Of a stretch of DNA of 64,000 nucleotides, positions 22,101-31,100 are shown in pieces. The stretch comes from Trichostrongylus colubriformis (lineage: Eukaryota; Nematoda; Chromadorea; Rhabditida; Trichostrongylidae). A program made the translations under genes and the position numbers. The DNA is taken from contig OZ022260.1 in the NCBI GenBank assembly GCA_963978905.1, forward strand, positions 10,653,725 through 10,717,724, read 5' to 3'. The notes beneath the pieces were generated by a model. It saw only the letters and a program-made list of their open reading frames with translations, did not search any database and was not told the DNA's origin. Within the stretch, counting starts at the first letter, position 1. Every line of letters begins with the position of its first letter.

Positions 22101-25100
22101 ATTTTCAAACAAATGTACAAGGCTGAATTGATTTTTTTTTCCTCTGGTGAGGCCGCGTTCATACTTTGCACCGACGTCGGCACCGGCGGCGACGGCGGTA
22201 GTTTGACACCGGCATCGACAGCGACGGCGCCAAAATCATGTGCCCGTCGCCGTAGGCACGGATGCACCGACGTCGGTGCGCAAAGTATGAGCGCGGTCTA
22301 ACCAGAGGAAATCGTAATCAATTTAGCCTTGTACTTTGTTTGAAAATGAAAATGTGATAGCGGGGCCAGCTCACAGGGGTTTTGGCTCCGCCTCCTTGGA
22401 AGTTCGTCAACCATAGTTCCTACTTCTGTAATTTTTCAAAAGTCCCAAACATACCATACATAAATAACTATAAGGTTGGTGCATATTCAATGCAGCTTTT
22501 TTTATTGCGTTTTTCTGCAATGAAAATTGAGGTTTTGACTACTACCAAAAGGGAAGCAGTCCTTGTTTGCGATGGTGCAAACGCTCCCGAATAACCATTT
22601 GAACACGTTTTTGTTGAATTTTATTATTGTTTTTGTTAATTAAATTGTTGATAAAAAGCCGCATTAATTATGCATCAACCTAAAACATAACCTACAGTTG
22701 TTACTAGCTTTCATTACAGTGTTAGTGTTTTTTTTCCAGGTGGAACTTAAGGTGGAACTTCAGGGCCTTCGAAGACAACCATTTAGTCGAACAGTTAGGC
22801 CGTTACAATAAATGCTCCACCAATCAACTTTGAAAAGCACAAATTAATTAAACAACTTAAACATACCGTCAATGTCCTGTGATGCTTAGCTATGTTGACA
22901 CGATTCTCGGCGATACTTATGGCCGTTCTGTTCTTCTCTTCGATATCTTCGCCAAGTTCACGCCGTCCCACAAGCGTCATCAAACCAGCGTAGAATGTCA
23001 TCTGAAAAGTAATCATTGAGGGAAATTCTCCTTGTCAATGGGTTGAGAAAATTTGAGAAAGAATTTGAGAATGAGAAAGTTCTACAGTGAGTGACCAGAA
23101 CAGGGACGATACGGAATTTCTGACACCTAAAAATCCTTATTATGGGGTACCAGAGTTCGAATCCACGACGAGGGTCGTATTTTGGATTCGAATGGGGAGT
23201 CGGACTGTATTGAGGGAGGACCCTATTTTTCAAAATTCTCCTCGAAGGTTCCTCGACGGCACCGCCCCTTCAGAGGGAAACCTTAAACCGAAGGGCGGTA
23301 AGGTGTTATTTAAAAAAAAAAATTGAAAATATCGCCAATCAATAAGTATACTTTGTACTAGGTGGTACTGGTGGTATAGTGGGATATTGATTGACAACTT
23401 TTTTTGGAAGACGGCTCAACGACAGAGCAGAGACAGCCTCCTACGGCGACAGTTTGAGAGGCGTCGTCAGGTGGTGGGGGAGGGGTCGTATTTCTCCAAA
23501 ATTTCCCTCGACGCCAGACTTCACCGTGGATATGGATACTGATGATAGCAACAGGTTTTATAGCGTGTCTTGTAGAGTTAACTGATTCAGCGCATTCCTG
23601 ATTCAGCAGATTTCTTTCTTGACAACCGAATCTGAGTCCGTTACGCAACCACCGGTCCACAGACCGGTGGTTGCGTAACGGACTCAGATTCGGTTGTCCT
23701 AGTGCTCTTTTTTGTACATCATTAAATGACAAGACGGATTCTGCAGGCCTTGAGTTTGTTATCACCGTAACTGTGTTTAAAGAATACACGCGTCCTTTGA
23801 AGATCTTGACACCAGCGTAGTCCTTTGAACATGTGAAAGGGGATTATCGAAGATGAAGCAGATGCTTCGGCAGATGCTTTCTCGTAAGGATGAGATATGG
23901 CTTTAAGGCTCCCTCCCCCCATGCGGCCTGCGAAATCCGTCTTGTCTACAAGTGTGGCGGTGAGTAAGTATGGAACCTCAACATTACCTGATAGACGAAT
24001 GCTACGCACATGGACAGCATGTTGCCAGTACAAAGCAAAGTGATTTCCGGTGATGAGGTGAAAGAACCGACAGCATCGGCAAACACATTGGTCAGACATG
24101 AGATCAAAATCGCTGGACCGACTTCGGAGAACACCTGAAAAGATGAATAAGGCGTAAGAAACACGTGCGCGTCCAGCACTAGCCGTCTGTGAGCCCACAG
24201 GTTTCGTACCCTTAGGCAGGGTTCATACTTTGCGGTGCCGGCGGCAGAACGTGGCTGCGTGTCTCTGCGTCTCCGCCTGTGCCACTCTATCTCGTTGCCC
24301 ACGTTGACTCTGTACCTGCCCCGTGCCACTCTGCCTCATTACCTGTGAACGCACTCAGCCTGCCAGCGCAAAGTATGAACGTGGCCTTACATCAGGACCG
24401 GGATACGTTGCTTGTGACGCGATACGTGCGCTCATGCTCATCCAGTTAGGACCCAAACTGATTATCGGGCCCTAGCCTAAGATGAGCTAATCGTTTTCGA
24501 TTCCAACTGAATATGATGCTCATAGCTCGCACGGCGCCCGTCGTCAAAGATACACCCGAACCAGTATGGAGTCTTTCTACTTACTTCACTCATTCGATGA
24601 CCAACACTGTCTTTCATCCATGGCGTCTCTCGCTTATGCTCGGTGACTCGTTGCCATTCGTGAATCATCAGATACGATGAATCAACGCCTACAAAATAAG
24701 CGCAGTTATTAACACGACGCCTCTTTTCAAGGAACTCAAATCATTAATTTCTTTTTCATGAATTTCGCAAACTCTTGTCGCTGCATTTTAAAGTTTTCCC
24801 CGTATGTCGGTCACGAAAATGAAGGGCTAGAAAATGTTGAATGAATGTAGAAAATGTTGGGTGATGCGTGCGATCGTGAACGTTATCCAGGCTGGTATAC
24901 AGGGGGTGCCAAAAAAAGTAATTTTGTCTCGTCCCCTTTCACCCCTCTTTAGTCGAACTACAGCAAATTCTGTTGAGGTATTCTTATCCCCAGATTCAAG
25001 AGCAGACCTCACTCTATCACCATACTCCGTGGCAGCCTTCTGCACGAGCAGGAACGGGAGCGAGGAAATAGTGAACAAGATGTGTCACCTCAACTGGGCA

Positions 25101-28100
25101 AAATCCGAAATTTCGTCGCCCTCGTTCACAACCTTGCTGAGGTCCGTTCACTCTGGGTACCCAAGGGGATTCACACTAGGCGGTGTTCTTTAGGATCCCG
25201 TTTTTCTGGGTTCCCAGCGCCCTTCGTTTCCAAGACCCAAAACGTGCACTTACCACTGAAACCCCTCCGGAGGCGGATTTGGGCATGAAAATGATACTTC
25301 GGATCATACAGCCTTGTCCAAGCAGCGGGGGCTCTGTGACTTCCATGAACCGAAGGGCCAATCCTTAGGAAGCTTCCCACAAAAGACCTACCATGGAACC
25401 CGGCTCCACTGTTTTAAGGGGACCTTGATGCCGTGGGTGCTCCGAAGCCCGACTGCGCCCCTTAAAGGCACTATATTTTTATGAAAATGAAAGAAGTGAG
25501 TCTCAGCTTGTTCCTGCTTTTAGAGGAACATTTCGGGAATATTTTGCCCCAATACTTTCATTTCTTCCGTTTCCCTACGTTTTGTATAATTGGGAGATGT
25601 GAGCCGTGGGCAAAATTACTTTTTTTTTTGGCACCCCCTGTAGAAAATACGGTCGACCAAACACTATAGAGCAAAATGGTCAAGTAAGTGCATTTTTATT
25701 TACCCCATTTTCACCGTTGATTTCCAGTTATCCTCGAGGATGATGTCTTTCCATTGACATTATAGATAATCTTTATTCTATTATTATATTATGTATTGTG
25801 ATTATTACAAAATGTGTCCGTTCGCGACATGACCGTCCACATGAAATACAACAGGAAGGAGCTCTTTCCACATACCACTTACTGCACGATGGTTAATCAT
25901 TTCAACTCCTAATTCCCTAGCTTTTCAAACTGGGCGAAATTACTTTTTCGCCTATTTTACTCGTTGAGATCAACTTCGGAGTGGGAAACTCATTAGAACC
26001 AAGGAAACGCGTCCAAAAACTCATTTAAACGTTATGTGGGCGGGCTTAAAAATCCATTCCAAACGATACCATTAGACGTTATGTGGGCGGTTCCAAAAAC
26101 CGATTTGAATAAGACAACCATAATCAGAAAAGGCGCTCACCAATTGATAGTACGAGGAATGGTATAACACAGAGTATGGAAGCGAATCGAACTCCACACA
26201 GGAACATCATCGCTAAAGCTGTTGAACACGAGAGTAAAGGAGTAAGGCATGCCATGATGGCCAAAGCGATCTGCAAAAATTGATTATTTTTTCTGTTCAT
26301 TTGAGTTCGATCAATCCATTCAAAAGTTCCGTAGAAGAGCTGAACCGACTCACCTTATACCAGTTTTCCTGATGCATATACAAAGCTCTTGTCATCACTG
26401 ATATGATACTGCATACGCACATAATCACAAAACCCACTACCAGATACGGTATCATGATAGTTCCACCACGGACCATCTCATCTTCTATGTAGGACTGGGA
26501 CAACGAATAGATTTTGACCAAGTCTGAGTGCCAGTGGCTGCAAAAACTCATTTCAAGGTAAGCGAGAAAGAAAAGAAAAAACAGAAAAGAAAAAGAGAGA
26601 GACCAGAGATGAAAGAAGAAAGCTTAAAAAAGCACCAAAGAGATATCTCAGAAAAGACAGAAATCGAAAATCCGAAGAAAGGCGGTAGAAATTAGGGAGG
26701 AGTTTTCGGAGTGTGTTTGCATTTTTTGAGCACAAATAACCTTGCGTTCACAAAAAACAAGAAAACTAAAATTAATTATGACTGGCATAAAGTGCATGTT
26801 ACAAAAATCGGAAAGAATCATTTCCGAAGAGGGTCTCGGAAAAATAAAATCACGAAAATTGAAAAAGAGAAACGTACTTTTGAAAGACGTCCATCATTTT
26901 GAGCTCCCAAGCCTTGACATCCGCTTCAGTCCAGCCAGGCCTATGCTCGGATCGAAATTGCATGGTCAACATTTTTACAGACTTGATGTTCGTTATTCGA
27001 CGTCTTTTTGGAAGATCCGTTGTGTTCATTACTGAAAAAGGAATAAAATAGTAGTGAAATCTCCATGAAACTGCAAGCGGCATCCGCCTCGAGTCTAAAG
27101 AGCTATCGAATGGAATCTCGGGTAACTTTCACCGACAGATCTGAGTGGATTCCTCTGCTGCACTATTTTTCGATATTATTAGGTTGATCGGAAAGTTTTG
27201 ATTGATTTGATTTCGGAAAGATTTTTTTCTATTTTATTTTACAATTCAGCAAGTAATGCAGGCTAATCAACAACAGAATAAACATCGTTAGTTATAACAT
27301 TGTCCCACCCAACGGGCAGGTCGGCGATTCTCTTCTCCCAGAATTAGGAGGATTAGGGTCAAAGAAGTCACCGACCACTTGTCCAAGGTGGTCATTGTTG
27401 ACGAATTTTTTCGTTGCTAAGAAAGCCTTGGGGGGGGGGGGGCGGAGCAAGTGGTAATCTGAAGGGATAACATCAGGGGAATAGGACGGATGTGGAACCT
27501 TGTCCCAGCCAAGCTCTTCCAATTTGCACGGGTCCCTCATATGGGTAAAGAGAGCCGTGCAAAGTTGGAGGAGCTATGTTGGGACCCGGTTCCACATGCA
27601 CCCTATTCACCTGATACTGCCCCTTCAGATTACCACTTGTTCCGGCCCCTAAGGCTTTCCTAGCAAAAAAAATTCGTCACCTTAAACATGTGGTCGGTGA
27701 CTTCTTTGACCCCTAATCCTCCTAATTCTGGGAGAAGAAAATCGCTGACCTGCTCTTTAGGTGGGACAATGTTATAACTAACGATGGTTATTATATTGTT
27801 GATTAGCCTGCACTACATGCTGAGTAATAAAAAAATCTCAACCCTATCAAAACTTTCCGATCAACCTGATATTTCAAAAGAGTCGCATAATAGCATAGTT
27901 TAAAATGTTTGCGCTCCGTACCCATACGTTCCTAATCCCCACCAAAATTTTTCTGCGAGGAGCTGTCACAGAAAACCACTCCCATCAGATAGATCTGCCT
28001 CTCCTTCACCCTCCCTTGTTCTTAATAGCGAAATGGGAAACTAACATCCACATGAATTTTCAATTACTTACTAAAAGTATCATGGGGACTTTATAGGCTT

Positions 28101-31100
28101 GGGTTATCCTCGGTCCGAAGAAAGAGAGAACAGTATGAAGGGCAGGCATCATAAAAGTTTATACCAAGTTTATACCTTCATTGATCGAAGATCATTTCCA
28201 ATACAGTTTAAGAGAAAGTAAAGGCGCGGATCTGTGCGGTGGGCGGGTCTGTCCGGAATCGCTTTGCGCCGAATACATACCTATGAAGGACCAGAATGCC
28301 TTGCGTACACCACAGCACCAAAGTTTTTTTTACACTAAGCTGTTTTTCGCAATTCTCGTAAAATAGGAACTGATTGTAGCAGAGGAAGTATGAGGGAACA
28401 CGAGACGCGGTGATCGCCCCAGGACCCAATTGAGCCTGGCACCCCTAGCGCGCACGTATCGCCTCCCATGCCGCGTCGCGAATTCATGTGCTAACGATAC
28501 ACTCCTATAGCACACGTTACTGAAAATTTTTTACACGGTAAACTCGGTAGTTTCGCTTGCTTTCATGTAAACTCCAGCTATACGTGCTACATCAACTCAA
28601 AACAATCTTCCGTTCACGGACTTACAAAGAAGAATTCCTAACCATATCTACAGCACCCAATGTATCGGTGCTTCTTCCTTTATCATAGTTTCATGTCCTC
28701 TTAATTCATTTTTTTCTCTGCACAATTATTTGTAATGTATATTGATACGATACTTGATTCGATTAGGTCCGGTCCACCCAGAAGACGAGCAGCTTCATCG
28801 TCGGAATCCTCATAGAGCTCCACGCCAAAGAAGTTAGGCTGAAAAACGGTCATTAGGTGATTGCGGTGAGCTCAACGTTGCCTTTATTATGATTTGTTCA
28901 TATTTTCTCGCAAAGAGGAGGGGGGACAGTAGGTAAAACTGCGAGCTTGTAGGCCTAACCACAGCGAGGGGGGCCTAACGATCCATGGTGGGTCTTACAG
29001 TGAAAAAGTGATGTGATAACGGGCGTCTTTTGAAAGCGTTCTGATCCCGCCCATAACAGCACGTTATACTGTATCAATGAGATAATTTCCGGCGCCGCTG
29101 GACCTTACTGAGCAAACTAGCTCAAACACAAAAATCTCTGATCTCACTTTTTCGAACAATTTAGGAACCCGTCAGCATGGGATACCTTCAGAGCTCGAAG
29201 CTTCACGTGCAAAAATACTCACCTGTAAACTGAACTTTCGACCGAACACGGAGCTAATCGGATAGGTAAGTTTGATCCGAGAGGTTGGCTCGGCTCCTGG
29301 CTCGCTTAGGATCACATATCCGTTCTGAATTCTTTCAGAAATCAGTAATGAAATAAAAAAGAAATTTTTTGTTGATCTTTGACTACAGTGACACACCCTT
29401 TTCTTCTTGCTGACAGGGCTTAGGTGTGTAAGTGGCAAAAAAGGTTGCTATCAATATAGCCATTAGGAAGATCAATTTCAGGATTGAATCCCCCGCCCAC
29501 GTCAACCAAACCCTTTGCCTTCAAAAGACTCCTTGATTTGTCGGCCTATGTGAGAAGGTATAAGCATAGATTTAAACATCGGTTCACTCCTTGATTGTTA
29601 AAGCCATATAACCATACAAATATGTATCAGTAGAATATCTAATTGAGGTCGAGTGCACAAAAAGGATTTACCAGAGTCTCCTCAAATCCACCACAACAGG
29701 GAGGATCATCCTCCGAAGGGATCCTCAGGCCACCGCCAGGCTTTGCGATTTCGCGATTATCGATTTTACGGCTTCGCGACACAGCGATTTTGCGGTGTCG
29801 CGGCTCCGTAATCAAAGTTGTGTCATCGCTCAATCTCAAGGTCGTAGTATCGCGTGCGAAAGTGCGACGTCGCAAAATCGCAAAGTCTGACGGCGGCCTC
29901 AGCCTGAGGGAGCTGTGATAATGTCAAGTATTCTGAAGCTGTAGTAAAATACTCACATAAAACTGTCGAATCGGTTCGTTGAGCTGACAAAAACTGTCAC
30001 AAAAATTGTTAAAGCTCTCATTTTCTCCAGTCAATCGATTATACATCGTTATATTGTTCATCGCATAATTCAATATCTAAACACTCATAGTATCACATTA
30101 CTGTAGTCCATTTGAATGTTACAGTAACGCCTACAACTCACCTTGACCGTTTCACGCATGTAATCCGGCCGTATCATACTGCCATTGTCCTTCGCTACTA
30201 CAAAAAGATACGGAGCCACCGGCAATCCTAAAATGGCTCATTAATTTTATGGGTATTGATCGGAATTCAATCGCGTTCAAGAATGCCCTAGACGCCGTTC
30301 TTCACCGGGAATGTGTGGGAGTACAGAGGCATACAGCGTCAAAGCGAGGCAAACGAGGAAACTGGTTATCTGGACGACTTCGGTTACGCCGTGCACCCTT
30401 ACCCCACGCATAAGCTCCCAGGTGATTGACTGTTATCCCATTAAACGATCATCTTATTCTTCGAGTCAAGCGTAAGTGGTCGAGAAAGCGGGAAAAGAAC
30501 TTGCTTGTGGGCACATTTACCTAGTTGAAGTAGGTTGCTATGCTACAAAAAATCGATAAATGACTGATGGCTAAGGTTGTTTATGGCTTTTAAAAAATTA
30601 AATACGCTCTCCCAGGCTCTCTTTCGCGGTTGAAATTTTGAAAACGCTTTCCCAGATTTCCTTTCCACTCGCACATGAAACGAGTCCCCTGTCCTGTCTT
30701 CTCGACCACCCATTTACAATAATATCGACCACTTCGCCCGATTGATCATCATCACACAAGTGTTTACCAGCGATAATTTGGCAAGTAGTCTCACTCTCGG
30801 ACGTCATTCACCGCTGCGTCCCAACCACCAATGTGAAGAGGACTTTGTTCACACGTTACGCCGGCAGATGGCCAGGCCTACAGGCCTGAGAAGCATAAAC
30901 TATAGGAATTCAGCATGCTTTACCTTTAGATGAGAAGAAATCCTGATATTCTTGGAATTCGTCTTTTGCCCGTGCACCATATGGTGTATATCCAGTGATT
31001 TCATTGTGTTGACTGAAAAATCAATTATTGATTGGCGTCACCAGTATGAATCAATGTGCAAAAAACTTACGGTGTTAACAGAATTTTCACCATCGATAAA

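Larger units (their letters stand above)
22867..26537 (-). other. Sterol-sensing domain exons of the minus-strand PTR gene
   Basis: Exons 26537-26354, 26270-26141, 24688-24585, 24134-23988 and 23001-22867 encode TM2-TM6. Motifs match the paralogue: VRGGTIMIPYLVVGF, FLVLSIGVDSSYLMIHEWQR and DAVGSFTSSPEITLLC. The GVDS in TM4 changes the second acidic position to serine. Confidence 0.88.
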
